From assembly GCA_947456825.1 (NCBI GenBank), contig CANGTM010000004.1, forward strand, positions 1-50,306: DNA of 50,306 bases. Direction: 5' to 3'. The stretch comes from Chitinophagaceae bacterium (GTDB lineage: Bacteria > Bacteroidota > Bacteroidia > Chitinophagales > Chitinophagaceae). Positions 36,409 through 45,165 of this stretch are shown here, piece by piece. A program made the translations under genes and the position numbers. Within the stretch, counting starts at the first letter, position 1. The number at the start of each line of letters is the position of its first letter. The notes beneath the pieces were generated by a model. It was not told the DNA's origin. It made no database searches and saw only the letters and a list, made by a program, of their open reading frames with translations.

Positions 36409-37779
36409 ATGGCCATTAAGATAACCGACGAATGTATCAACTGCGGCGCCTGCGAGCCCGAATGCCCCAATAATGCTATCTACGAAGGAGGTGTCGAGTG
36501 GGCCATTGCCGATGGTACCACGGTCAAGGGAGCTTTTACCCTGATGGACGGTACTGTTGTTAATGCCGATCAAAAAAATCAGCCTATCGCATCCGACACG
36601 TACTATATCACTGCCAACAAGTGTACCGAGTGTCAAGGTTTTCACGAAGAACCGCAATGTGCTGCCGTTTGTCCTGTTGATTGCTGCGTTCCGGATGAGT
36701 TATACAAAGAGACCGTAGAGCAGTTGATGGAGAAAAAAGAAAACTCCACATTTAGCTTTCCTAATTCACCCATGCGTCTAAAAAAAATAGCACTGGTTAC
36801 CGGCGGTTACTCCGGAGAATCGGTTATTTCGTATCGTACTGCCAACACCATTCGTCAACACCTAGACCCCGCTTTGTTCGAGGTGCACTGGATTGATATC
36901 ACCCGTGCTGGGTGGTTTCATGTAGGAGAGGGGGAGTTGCGCACGCCTGTGTGCAAGGATGATTTCTCGGTTGTCATCGAAGGTCATCATTTGCAATTCG
37001 ATGCCGTATTTATTGCCATGCACGGAACGCCCGGCGAAGACGGTAAGCTGCAAGGATATTTTGAGATGCTGGGCATTCCCTATACAGGGTGTGATGCCAC
37101 TACTTCGGCCCTTACCTTTAACAAGCGCTACGCTACGGCGGTAGCCGCGGCAGCCGGTATTTCGGTGGCCAGGTCGGTACTGCTCATAAAAGGTCAGCCA
37201 TACGATGCGACGCAAGTTGTGGCTTCGCTGCAATTTCCCTTGTTCGTAAAGCCTAATAATGGAGGATCCAGCATTGGAATGTCGAAGGTTGAGAAATCCG
37301 GTTCGACATTGCAACAGGCCCTCGACAAGGCCTTTGCAGAAGACGATCAGGTGCTCATCGAAGAGATGGTGCAGGGTAGAGAGTTTACCGTTGGTGTCTA
37401 TAGTGTGGGCGGTGCCATTACGGTCTTGCCCATTACCGAGGTAAAGGCCGATACCGATATGCCCTTCTTTGATTTCGAGGCAAAATACCAGGGTAAGTCA
37501 ACAGAAACTACCCCTGCCGCTATCGACGAGCAGATTGCCGAGAAGATAAGGGAGGCCGCCCGACAAGTTTATAGGGCCTTTAATTGTCGCGGAGTGGTGC
37601 GGATCGATTTTATTTACAGCGCACATGAGCAGCAGCCCTACATGCTGGAGCTGAACTCCATTCCCGGGCAAAGTGAGGCTAGTATCATTCCACAACAAGT
37701 GCGAAGCATGGGTGCGACGCTTAGCGATTTTTATAAGATGTTGCTGTTGGACTGTCTAACCTATACCGCAAAACAATAA
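36409..37779 (+). CDS. Fusion: dicluster 4Fe-4S ferredoxin joined to D-alanine--D-alanine ligase
   Basis: One uninterrupted 456-codon frame encodes two proteins that are normally separate. Residues 1-110 are a dicluster ferredoxin: CINCGACEPECP (Cys9, 12, 15, 19) and CTECQGFHEE with CAAVCPVDCC (Cys72, 75, 84, 88 and others). After a short linker (ENSTFSFPNSP, 111-121), residues 122-456 form a complete ATP-grasp D-Ala-D-Ala ligase: KKIALVTGGYSGE, AMHGTPGEDG, FVKPNNGGSSIG, IEEMVQGREFTVGVY and MLELNSIPGQSE. I read no stop between the two parts. Met122 (36772) could also serve as an internal start. The PASTA gene follows after five bases. Confidence 0.9.
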   Translation: MAIKITDECINCGACEPECPNNAIYEGGVEWAIADGTTVKGAFTLMDGTVVNADQKNQPIASDTYYITANKCTECQGFHEEPQCAAVCPVDCCVPDELYKETVEQLMEKKENSTFSFPNSPMRLKKIALVTGGYSGESVISYRTANTIRQHLDPALFEVHWIDITRAGWFHVGEGELRTPVCKDDFSVVIEGHHLQFDAVFIAMHGTPGEDGKLQGYFEMLGIPYTGCDATTSALTFNKRYATAVAAAAGISVARSVLLIKGQPYDATQVVASLQFPLFVKPNNGGSSIGMSKVEKSGSTLQQALDKAFAEDDQVLIEEMVQGREFTVGVYSVGGAITVLPITEVKADTDMPFFDFEAKYQGKSTETTPAAIDEQIAEKIREAARQVYRAFNCRGVVRIDFIYSAHEQQPYMLELNSIPGQSEASIIPQQVRSMGATLSDFYKMLLLDCLTYTAKQ

Positions 37780-37784
37780 CCTGT

Positions 37785-38579
37785 ATGTTCGATTTTATTA
37801 CCAAAAGGTCATTGTGGTTTAACGTGGTGGTCGGGTTATTGCTGGCCCTATTGCTCTTTGGTCTGTTCTTGTTTTCATTAGGATGGGTTACGGGCCATGG
37901 CAACGCTGCCACGGTACCCAATCTTACCGGTAAGAGTTTTGAAGAGGCCAAGCTGTTATTGGAAAAAGCAGGGTTCGAGTACGAGATACAAGATTCCATT
38001 TATGTAGATACCATTCCTCCACTACAGATCGTCAAGCAAATTCCGGACGGGGACGAAGTAGTTAAAGCTAACCGAACTATTTTGCTGATCGTTCGAAGTG
38101 TCGATCCGCCCTTGGTCGAGATGCCCAACTTGGTCGGCTACAGTTTTCGCAATGCCGAAGTGGTATTGGGTACTATGGATCTAAAGGTCGGCGATACGCT
38201 TTTTCGCCCCGATTTTGCCCGCAACGCCGTGTTGGAACAGCGATACAACGGATCTCCCATTGCCGCCGGAACTCGACTTCGAAAAGGAAGTTTGATCACG
38301 CTGGTGCTGGGTGATGGGATCGGAGACCAGCCGATAGCAGTACCCGGGCTCATCGGATTGAGTTACACCGATGCCAAAGCCATCATGGATAGCAGCCGGT
38401 TGGGATTTGGAGCTATTGTGCTAGACGCCGATTTGCGAGATACCCTATCGGGTTTTATTTACCGGCAAAGTCCTGCCCGTCTCGATGAGGATGGTCTGCC
38501 TGTAAAAATTCGCCCTGGGCAGTTGATCGATATATGGATCGGTACCGATCGCCCTGCGCTCGACACACTGAATAATTAA
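37785..38579 (+). CDS. PASTA-domain membrane protein
   Basis: The 264-residue protein has a short cytosolic start, one membrane helix (about 12-35) and three PASTA-type domains outside the cytosol (about 42-108, 110-180, 182-255), each with the beginning PNL.G.S...A or similar (VPNLTGKSFEEAKLLLEKAG, MPNLVGYSFRNAEVVL, VPGLIGLSYTDAKAIM). PASTA domains bind peptidoglycan fragments in Gram-positive kinases and PBPs. Here no kinase domain is attached. Lying between a Ddl and a rhodanese gene suggests a cell-wall role, but this is inference. It is in one operon with both. Confidence 0.88.
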   Translation: MFDFITKRSLWFNVVVGLLLALLLFGLFLFSLGWVTGHGNAATVPNLTGKSFEEAKLLLEKAGFEYEIQDSIYVDTIPPLQIVKQIPDGDEVVKANRTILLIVRSVDPPLVEMPNLVGYSFRNAEVVLGTMDLKVGDTLFRPDFARNAVLEQRYNGSPIAAGTRLRKGSLITLVLGDGIGDQPIAVPGLIGLSYTDAKAIMDSSRLGFGAIVLDADLRDTLSGFIYRQSPARLDEDGLPVKIRPGQLIDIWIGTDRPALDTLNN

Positions 38580-38584
38580 ATTAT

Positions 38585-38893
38585 ATGGATACTATTACCG
38601 TAGAGGAATTAAAGGCCCGCATGGATAGCGGGGAGAAACTGACGATTATCGATTGTCGCGAACCGCACGAATATGCGGAGTTCAATATCGGCGCCACCCT
38701 TATTCCGCTGGGTAAGATCCAATCCATGCAGCTAGACGAGCTCGAGGATCATAAAGAAGATGAGGTCATCATCCATTGTCGCAGCGGTCAGCGCAGTATG
38801 ATGGCCTGTATGTTCTTGGATGCGCTGGGATACAAGCATACCCGTAATCTGGTCGGAGGCATGATGGCCTGGCAGCAACAGTTTGGAAAGTAG
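38585..38893 (+). CDS. Rhodanese-like domain protein
   Basis: The 102-residue single-domain protein has the rhodanese fold with the active-site loop HCRSGQRS (Cys65 as the sulfur-carrying residue) and the CDC25-like region IDCREPHEYAEFNI. Single-domain rhodaneses transfer sulfane sulfur, for example to cyanide or thiol acceptors; the physiological acceptor is unknown. It is the last gene of the operon that begins with the ferredoxin-Ddl fusion, five bases after the PASTA gene. Confidence 0.9.
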   Translation: MDTITVEELKARMDSGEKLTIIDCREPHEYAEFNIGATLIPLGKIQSMQLDELEDHKEDEVIIHCRSGQRSMMACMFLDALGYKHTRNLVGGMMAWQQQFGK

Positions 38894-38916
38894 TCTGCTA
38901 TTTTCTTGATTTTTTG

Positions 38917-41124
38917 CTACAGGCGAATATTGATGCCCAGCATATAGTTAATGCCTGCCATTGGAAAGTAATAGTTTTCGGTCGTTAGCTGACCTCCTGC
39001 TATGTAACTGAATGTATATCCATTTGGTTCGTACGCCGTATTCAGCAAGTTGTTGATAGTGGCATTGATGCTCCACTCCTTGCTTCTTTTGCCTTTTTTG
39101 GTGTAAACGATTCGAGCGTCTTGTACAAAAAAGGGATCCAGGCTTTTGCCAACCTGTTGCGTGTTATCCAAGTATTGTCGACTCACATAACGGCTATGGA
39201 GCGAGAAGGTGGTATTTTTTAGCGGAGTGATCGTAAGTGTTCCATTACCCGTGCAAGCAGGAGAGAAGGCAAGCGTTGAGCGCGGGTAGAACTTTCGTAG
39301 CTGAATACCCTGATCGTAATCGTCTATGAACTCCTCGAGATCCCTTACCTGGTTGCTGCTGATCGTCAGATTCGCACTGGCTTGTAGCCAGGCTAGTAAA
39401 CGAACTTGTCCTTGTAATTCAACGCCCGTTCTGAAACTGCGTGGTACGTTCGATCGGGTGTAAGCCCCAACATCATTGATCTTTCCGGTCAGCACCAATT
39501 GGTCTTTGTAGTACATATAATAACCGGTAACGCTCCACTGGTAATTAGCATGTTGTTTCTCGACCCCAATCTCAATATCATGTAACTGTTCTGGCCTAGG
39601 CCGTTGTGCCGCACCGGCTTCGAAATCATCACGATTAGGCTCCTTGCTTCCTTTGCTATACGACAGGTAAGATCGCCACCCGTTTTTTCGGTAGGTGATG
39701 CCCGCCTTAGGGTTCAGGAATGTAAAGCGGGTATTGACGGCCAGATTCGGATTATCTCTAAATCCGTCCATGCTATATTGAACGTGACGAAGTTGAATAT
39801 CATAGAAAGCAAACCAATGAGGGGCTATTTCCGTTTGCTGCTTAACATAGATCGATCCATCTTTTTTAAAGCCATTGTTAGCATACCATTGATGGGGCGA
39901 GGACAGTCCGTGCGTAGACCAGATCAATTTGCCATAGTGATCGCCGTCGTAGGCAGAGAGATGTGTGCCTAGCATCCAATCGGTTTTTTTATACTGGTAT
40001 CGTAGGTTGATTTGCTGGCCATAGAAGTAATTATCTAGCCACAACTGTCTGATAAAGTCTGCACGAAGTTGTGTTACTCCATTTACGACGGGCGCCGTTA
40101 GTTGATAGCGTTCATATTTTTCGTTGGCGCGGTATTGTTCGTAGTAGCCTTTGCCTCTTGTCAAAAAGAGCGTCGTATTCAGTTGCCATTTTTTCGATAG
40201 ACGATGCTCGGCAAAAAGCTGGTAGTTTGTTTGGGTGTAATTATCTGTTTCATTCTCGTAAGGGGTTATCGGGCGGGCTGTGCCTGCGTAGTTGACGGTT
40301 CGGTTGCCACCGATCAGATCTGCTTCGGAGATACCATACCACGCTTGGTATGTTTTTTCTTTTCCCGAGAAGATCGTCAGTCGCACTTGCGTGTTCTTTT
40401 GCTGGTAGCCACTCGATAAGTAGAAGGAGCGCAGATCGCTCGAAGCCCTGTCAATAAATCCATCGCTTTGAATAGAAGAGAGTCGGATGTCGGTACTGAA
40501 ACCGTTTATATTTCCCGTACCGGCCTTGAGGGTGTGCTTGCGCGAACCAAAGGAGCCGAGGCTATTGTTGAATTCCAGGTATTTTTCGGGCTGGGGGTCA
40601 TAGGTGCTCAAGTTGATGCTTGCCCCAAAAGCTCCTACGCCATTGGTGGAGGTTCCCACCCCTCGCTGAATCTGGATACTACCAGTCGAAGACAAGAAGT
40701 CGGGGAGGTTTACAAAGAAGGTGCCCTGACTTTCTGCATCGTTAAAGGGTACGCCATTGAGCGTAATATTGATACGCGTGGCGTCGGTGCCTCGTATTCG
40801 AATTCCGGTATAGCCAATACCATTTCCTGCATCCGAGTGCGCCACTACCGAAGGAGTGGCTTGTAACAAAAATGGAATATCGGTACCCAGGTTCAGAACA
40901 CCGATCTCTTTTTTGGTGATGTTAGTTCGCGTAAATGGCGTGTTCTCTCCTGCTCGAACGGCCCTTACATCGGCAGGCATAAGCCAGTAAAAGCTATCCC
41001 TGGTGCTGGAGTCCGGTCTTGCAACTGTGCGATTCGAGAGCGTGGAATCTTTTTTTGTCAATGGCTGTGTCCAGCTCGGTAGAGCCACGGACAACAAATG
41101 GAGCGCAAAAAAAATCCTCTTCAT
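38917..41124 (-). CDS. TonB-dependent outer-membrane receptor, probably for thiamin or a precursor
   Basis: The 735-residue protein has a signal peptide, a plug domain (about 65-180, with IRIRGTDATRINITLNGVPFND and VGTSTNGVGAFGASINL) and a 22-strand-type barrel ending in an aromatic-rich C-terminus (INYMLGINIRL). It lacks the N-terminal carboxypeptidase-like domain common in SusC-like receptors. A TPP riboswitch precedes it on the same strand, so expression should drop when thiamin pyrophosphate is plentiful. Bacteroidota genomes are known to have thiamin-regulated TonB receptors of this sort (called Omr1 in the THI-element literature). Thiamin uptake is thus the likely role. Confidence 0.9.
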   Translation of the reverse strand: MKRIFFALHLLSVALPSWTQPLTKKDSTLSNRTVARPDSSTRDSFYWLMPADVRAVRAGENTPFTRTNITKKEIGVLNLGTDIPFLLQATPSVVAHSDAGNGIGYTGIRIRGTDATRINITLNGVPFNDAESQGTFFVNLPDFLSSTGSIQIQRGVGTSTNGVGAFGASINLSTYDPQPEKYLEFNNSLGSFGSRKHTLKAGTGNINGFSTDIRLSSIQSDGFIDRASSDLRSFYLSSGYQQKNTQVRLTIFSGKEKTYQAWYGISEADLIGGNRTVNYAGTARPITPYENETDNYTQTNYQLFAEHRLSKKWQLNTTLFLTRGKGYYEQYRANEKYERYQLTAPVVNGVTQLRADFIRQLWLDNYFYGQQINLRYQYKKTDWMLGTHLSAYDGDHYGKLIWSTHGLSSPHQWYANNGFKKDGSIYVKQQTEIAPHWFAFYDIQLRHVQYSMDGFRDNPNLAVNTRFTFLNPKAGITYRKNGWRSYLSYSKGSKEPNRDDFEAGAAQRPRPEQLHDIEIGVEKQHANYQWSVTGYYMYYKDQLVLTGKINDVGAYTRSNVPRSFRTGVELQGQVRLLAWLQASANLTISSNQVRDLEEFIDDYDQGIQLRKFYPRSTLAFSPACTGNGTLTITPLKNTTFSLHSRYVSRQYLDNTQQVGKSLDPFFVQDARIVYTKKGKRSKEWSINATINNLLNTAYEPNGYTFSYIAGGQLTTENYYFPMAGINYMLGINIRL

Positions 41125-41191
41125 TTTTTTTACTTTTTAAGGTTAAAAAACAAGAGGCAACGCGATGCAGAAGAGGAAATTCGACTATATC
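41115..41191 (-). promoter_or_regulatory. Expression platform of the TPP riboswitch: start-codon-sequestering helix
   Basis: On the minus strand TCCTCTTC (41177-41170) is exactly complementary to GAAGAGGA (41122-41115), which covers the G of the ATG and codons 2-4. A second copy, CCTCTTG (41157-41151), can compete for the same partner. No terminator hairpin is visible, so control by access to the start codon is likely. The pairing is seen in the sequence; its use is inferred. Confidence 0.5.
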
Positions 41192-41274
41192 CTTCCCTTC
41201 GCAGGCATTACCCTGGCCAGGTTCTACGGGTTTGATCTCAGTCGCCGACCGTTGTCGGAAACACCCCGGGAAAC
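41192..41274 (-). promoter_or_regulatory. TPP riboswitch (THI element) aptamer
   Basis: Read on the minus strand, the aptamer shows the conserved blocks of the THI element in order: CGGGGTG, CTGAGATCAAACCCGTAGAACC-type core (seen as CTGAGA and ACCCGTAGAACCTG) and GGGTAATGCCTGCGAAGGGA. P1 is formed by TTTCCC at the 5' side and GGGAA at 41197-41193. The class binds thiamin pyrophosphate and usually lowers expression of thiamin synthesis or uptake genes. It lies about 70 bases before the TonB receptor ATG. Confidence 0.95.
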
Positions 41275-41310
41275 TTGTAGCTATCAGGCAGTTGGCCTGT
41301 ATAGCCGATG

Positions 41311-41318
41311 CAAAGTTA
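41311..41318 (-). promoter_or_regulatory. -7 promoter element of the TPP-controlled receptor gene
   Basis: The minus strand reads TAACTTTG, a TAnnTTTG match, about 37 bases before the riboswitch aptamer. A divergent box for the tRNA gene lies 22 bases away. No well-spaced -33 TTG was found. Confidence 0.4.
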
Positions 41319-41339
41319 GGAAAAAACAAAAAATAACCG

Positions 41340-41347
41340 TAGCTTTG
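41340..41347 (+). promoter_or_regulatory. -7 promoter element of the initiator tRNA gene
   Basis: TAGCTTTG matches TAnnTTTG and ends nine bases before the first base of the tRNA. Confidence 0.55.
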
Positions 41348-41355
41348 CAACATAT

Positions 41356-41427
<72 letters not shown>

Positions 41428-41433
41428 CAGCAG

Positions 41434-41461
41434 GTCCGCCTCACCCGGCGGACTTTTTTTA
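41434..41461 (+). terminator. Intrinsic terminator of the initiator tRNA gene
   Basis: GTCCGCC (41434-41440) and GGCGGAC (41447-41453) pair perfectly around loop TCACCC, followed by a run of T. It ends about 34 bases before era. Confidence 0.92.
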
Positions 41462-41494
41462 TTAAAGCCATTGTACGAAATTGGCCATACGTAA

Positions 41495-42361
41495 ATGAAG
41501 GCAGGATTCATCAATATTTTCGGGTTGCCCAATGCCGGCAAAAGCACGCTGCTAAATGCGTTGATGGAAGAGAAATTGGCTATTGTGTCACCCAAGGTGC
41601 AAACCACCCGTCATCGCATCAAAGGGATATTGACCACCGATAAGTACCAGCTGGTCTTCTCGGATACGCCTGGTATCATTACTCCTAAGTACAAGTTGCA
41701 CGAAAAAATGATGGAAGCCGTCAGCAGCGCGCTGGAGGATGCCGACCTGGCCCTGCTAATGGTGGATGGGCGCGATGACTGGCAATCGGCCCATGCTATT
41801 TTTGAATCGCTGCAATTAAAGGTGCCTGCCATCGTATTATTCAACAAAATCGATCTGTTGCCCAAAGAAAAGATCGATGAAGGGGTTGCCTTTTTTTCTA
41901 CTACGTCGTATGCGCGAGAGGTGATAACTCTTTCTGCCCTATCAGGAATTCCTCGAAAGAAGCTGATCAATGCCTTGCTGGCTTATATGCCCGAGGGGGA
42001 GCCTTATTTTAGTGCAGAGGATATTAGTGATCTGCAAACGAGGTTTTTTGTAAGTGAACTGATACGTGAGACACTTTATTCGTTGACAAAAGATGAATTG
42101 CCATATCATACGGCAGTCTCGATCAGGGAGTATCGGGAGAAGAAAGAATTGTGTCGTATTACGGCCGATATCATCGTGCAACGAGAAACGCAAAAGGTCA
42201 TTTTGATCGGCGAGGGCGGCTCGATGATCAAAAAGATCGGTACAGCGGCGAGAAAAAGCATCGAATCTTTTATTGGAGAAAAAGTATATCTCGAACTCTT
42301 TGTAAAGGTCAAGCCCAAGTGGCGTGATAGCGAGCTTTACCTAAAGGAGTATGGGTATTAA
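41495..42361 (+). CDS. era: GTPase Era
   Basis: Era is an essential GTPase that binds the 3' end of 16S rRNA and helps mature the 30S subunit. The 288-residue protein has G1 GLPNAGKST (10-18), G3 DTPG, G4 NKID near 119-122, and a C-terminal KH domain with the GxxG loop GEGGSMIKKIG near 242-252. One difference from most Era proteins is a leucine-proline (GLPNAGKS) in place of GRPNVGKS. It is followed by der after 12 bases; the two form an operon. Confidence 0.96.
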   Translation: MKAGFINIFGLPNAGKSTLLNALMEEKLAIVSPKVQTTRHRIKGILTTDKYQLVFSDTPGIITPKYKLHEKMMEAVSSALEDADLALLMVDGRDDWQSAHAIFESLQLKVPAIVLFNKIDLLPKEKIDEGVAFFSTTSYAREVITLSALSGIPRKKLINALLAYMPEGEPYFSAEDISDLQTRFFVSELIRETLYSLTKDELPYHTAVSIREYREKKELCRITADIIVQRETQKVILIGEGGSMIKKIGTAARKSIESFIGEKVYLELFVKVKPKWRDSELYLKEYGY

Positions 42362-42373
42362 AAAAAATAGCGC

Positions 42374-43687
42374 ATGTCATTTACGGTTGCAATAGTCGGA
42401 AGACCCAATGTAGGAAAAAGTACCCTATTCAATCGCTTGCTTGAGCAGCGAAAAGCCATTGTCGATGATGTGAGTGGCGTTACGCGTGACCGCCAATACG
42501 GGGTGGCCGATTGGAACGGAAAGACCTTCAATGTTATCGATACCGGTGGATTCGTGCACGGCAGCGAGGACATGTTCGAAAAGGAGATCGCCAAGCAAGT
42601 GCTGGTGGCCGTAGAAGAGGCGCAGGCAATTATTTTCTTGGTAGATGCGGCAACCGGTCTCACCGACCTGGATGATGCGATGGCCGCGGTGCTTAGAAAA
42701 AGTACAAAGCCCGTTTTCTTGACCGTTAATAAGGTCGATAACAACGACCGACTGTTGGAAGCATCAGAATTCTACTCATTGGGCATGGAGCCGGTGTTTT
42801 TTATTGCTGCTGCCAGTGGTAGTGGAACCGGCGAGTTGCTCGATGCGATCACCGAGCTGATCACCGACGACCATTCTGCACAAAGCGAAGAGTTAGCCGC
42901 TCTCCCCAAGTTTGCCATCATTGGGCAGCCCAATACCGGTAAATCTTCTTTGCTGAACGCGTTGATCGGACAAGAGCGAACTATTGTTAGTAATGTGGCG
43001 GGTACGACCCGAGACACCATTCATACGCACTACAATCTCTTTCAAAAGGAGTTTGTACTGATCGATACGGCCGGTATACGGCGCAAGTCAAAGGTGCATG
43101 AAGATCTTGAGTTCTATTCCGTCATTCGTGCCATCAAGGCCATGGACGAGGCAGACGTATGCTTATTATTGCTAGATGCCGAAAAGGGAATTACCGCACA
43201 GGATCTCTCTATATTCAGTCTAGCCTCCAAAAAGGGTAAGGGAATCGTGATGCTGGTCAATAAGTGGGACCTGGTCGCCAAGCAAACCAATACGGCTGTT
43301 ACGTACGAAAAGGAATTAAAGAAGAGGTTGGCTCCCTTTAGCGATGTGCCGATCCTATTTATCTCTGCATTAGAAAAGACACGGATCTTTAAAGCGATCG
43401 AAACAGCCCTGCAAGTGTATGAGAGCCGCAAGAGAAAGGTGAGCACTTCTAAGCTAAACGATGTTATCGGAAAGGCCATAGAGGCCTATCATCCGCCTGT
43501 AGTGAGAGGGCATCCTATCAAGATAAAATTTATTACACAGCTACCGACGGTTACACCCTCGTTCGCTTTCTTCTGTAATTTTCCTGAGGACATCAAAACG
43601 CCTTACAGAAACTATCTGGAAAATCAATTACGCGAGCAATTTGACTTTACTGGTGTGCCCATTCGGATTTACTTCAGAAAGAAATAG
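42374..43687 (+). CDS. der: GTPase Der (EngA)
   Basis: Der has two consecutive GTPase domains and acts in 50S ribosome assembly. The 437-residue protein has G1 motifs GRPNVGKSTLFNRL (about 8-21) and GQPNTGKSSLLNAL (about 181-194), G3 DTGG and DTAG, G4 NKVD and NKWD, and a C-terminal KH-like domain (about 350-437, with HPPVVRGHPIKIKF). No defect is seen. It is co-transcribed with era, as in many Bacteroidota. Confidence 0.97.
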   Translation: MSFTVAIVGRPNVGKSTLFNRLLEQRKAIVDDVSGVTRDRQYGVADWNGKTFNVIDTGGFVHGSEDMFEKEIAKQVLVAVEEAQAIIFLVDAATGLTDLDDAMAAVLRKSTKPVFLTVNKVDNNDRLLEASEFYSLGMEPVFFIAAASGSGTGELLDAITELITDDHSAQSEELAALPKFAIIGQPNTGKSSLLNALIGQERTIVSNVAGTTRDTIHTHYNLFQKEFVLIDTAGIRRKSKVHEDLEFYSVIRAIKAMDEADVCLLLLDAEKGITAQDLSIFSLASKKGKGIVMLVNKWDLVAKQTNTAVTYEKELKKRLAPFSDVPILFISALEKTRIFKAIETALQVYESRKRKVSTSKLNDVIGKAIEAYHPPVVRGHPIKIKFITQLPTVTPSFAFFCNFPEDIKTPYRNYLENQLREQFDFTGVPIRIYFRKK

Positions 43688-43713
43688 GCTAGCGTTCTAC
43701 GGCAAGGGGATTG

Positions 43714-44415
43714 TTAGTTTTTTACAGCCGGCTTGATGGTCTTCATTTGTATGATGTCTACCAAGAAGGCAAAGGCCATTGAGAAATAAATGTAGCCTTT
43801 GGGAATATGAAAGCCCAATCCATCCGCCAGTAAGGCTACCCCGATCATCAGTAAGAAGCAAAGTGCCAGTATCTTAAAGGAGGGGTGCTTTTGAATGAAC
43901 GCGCTGATGGGCGCCGAGGCGACCAGCATGATGAGTACCGTAACGATGACGGCGGTATACATAACCCAGAGTTCTTGCACCATCCCAACGGCGGTAATGA
44001 TCGAATCTATTGAAAAGACGAGGTCGAGCAAGATCACCTCTCCCAGTAGTCTCGAAAAGCCGCCCGCTGCTTTTTGCGTGTGACGTGGGTCATTGGCCAC
44101 TTCTGTTTTGTGGTAGATCTCTCGTGTACTTTTATAAATGAGGAAGAGTCCACCTATCATCAATATGATAGCTTTGCCACTGAACGAAATGTCCTGAAAC
44201 CGAAACAGTTCCTTATCTAGCTTCAAGATCCAGGCAATAAAGGCCAATAAGACCAGTCGCATGATCATGGCCAGCGAAAGCCCCCAGTAGCGCAACTTGT
44301 TGCGTTGAGCTTCCGGGAGCTTGTCGGCCAGTATCGAGATAAAAATGATGTTGTCAATGCCTAAGATGACCTCAAGGGCGATCAGCGATAAAAGTGGGAC
44401 AAGTGCGTCGATCAT
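43714..44415 (-). CDS. TerC family integral membrane protein
   Basis: The 233-residue protein has about seven membrane helices and the TerC-family signatures LEVILGIDNIIFISILADKL, seen as VILGIDNIIFISILAD (near 15-30) and LLDLVFSIDSIITAVGM (near 127-143), with acidic residues inside membrane segments. TerC proteins are linked to tellurite resistance by name, and in several bacteria to manganese export and to metal loading of exported proteins. The actual substrate here is unknown. A minus-strand TATTTTTG box lies at 44435-44442, 20 bases before the ATG. Confidence 0.9.
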   Translation of the reverse strand: MIDALVPLLSLIALEVILGIDNIIFISILADKLPEAQRNKLRYWGLSLAMIMRLVLLAFIAWILKLDKELFRFQDISFSGKAIILMIGGLFLIYKSTREIYHKTEVANDPRHTQKAAGGFSRLLGEVILLDLVFSIDSIITAVGMVQELWVMYTAVIVTVLIMLVASAPISAFIQKHPSFKILALCFLLMIGVALLADGLGFHIPKGYIYFSMAFAFLVDIIQMKTIKPAVKN

Positions 44416-44493
44416 GGCCGAAAATTATTTTCGGCAAAAATACATCCAAATTAACTATCGCGAAGACATCCTTATGGTCAAGCGATCTGTTTA

Positions 44494-45165
44494 TTAGAAT
44501 CGAACGCCCAACCCACAGGTAAGGTTAAGGGTAGACATCTGCTGTCTTCTGGGCTCTTGCTCTCCGCTGCTGAGCGTAATTTCAAAACGGGGATTAATAT
44601 ACCGGAAGTCCAGGTTGCTGGCAAAGAATGCATGTTTGCCCAGATCAACTCTTATTCCACAGCCTGTCTGGAAAAGAGCGGCGGTCACCCAATCCTCATC
44701 GGCCAGTAAAAATCCGTTCGTTCTAACATCAGGCGAATTCGCAGAGGCGATTCCTCCCATGATTTTCAGATCGCCCCGCACCTTATCGCTGAAGGGGTAA
44801 GAAAATGCCGGGCCAACGGCCAATCCAATGGATTGCCAATGGTCTGTTTTGAGCGTACTTACGCCCGTGAGCTCTCTGATCTTTTTAATAGCGAGGCTAT
44901 TGATGTTAAAGAAAGCACTGGCCGCGAGCCCGATATTTTCGCTAAAAGAGTATACGTAGTTCAGATCGACAGCCAGGCCGGTCTTGGCAAATCCGGCTTG
45001 ATCGCTGTTGATGTCTTTTCTGGCAAAATCTCCGGTAGGCAAAGAGGGTCCCAGTTGTAACGATAAATAGCTTTTGGAGGCGATGTCTTTTTTTTCTTCA
45101 AGGTTCTGTGCGTGCGTCTGTGTCAGTACAAAAAAGGGTAAAAGAGCAAGTACAATTTTTTTCAT
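44494..45165 (-). CDS. Outer-membrane beta-barrel protein of unknown role
   Basis: The 223-residue protein has a signal peptide (MKKIVLALLPFFVLTQTHAQ) and alternating hydrophobic strands typical of small porin-like barrels (PF13505/PF13568 type), for example SYLSLQLGPSLPTGDFARKD, taken here as LSLQLGPSLPTGDF, then FSENIGLAASAFFNINS and HAFFASNLDFRYINPRF, ending in a terminal strand LTCGLGVRF with a final Phe, the usual barrel-assembly signal. The ATG at 45165 is chosen over an upstream frame extension because it starts the signal peptide. Confidence 0.8.
   Translation of the reverse strand: MKKIVLALLPFFVLTQTHAQNLEEKKDIASKSYLSLQLGPSLPTGDFARKDINSDQAGFAKTGLAVDLNYVYSFSENIGLAASAFFNINSLAIKKIRELTGVSTLKTDHWQSIGLAVGPAFSYPFSDKVRGDLKIMGGIASANSPDVRTNGFLLADEDWVTAALFQTGCGIRVDLGKHAFFASNLDFRYINPRFEITLSSGEQEPRRQQMSTLNLTCGLGVRF

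Noticed and set aside
36862-37314. 150-codon open frame antisense to the Ddl part of the fusion
   Set aside because: It overlaps the motif-bearing ATP-grasp coding region and has no domain of its own.
36772-37779. Separate ddl gene starting at the internal ATG
   Set aside because: No stop separates it from the ferredoxin part, and no ribosome-binding site precedes it. It is kept as a possible second product of the fusion rather than as an annotated gene.
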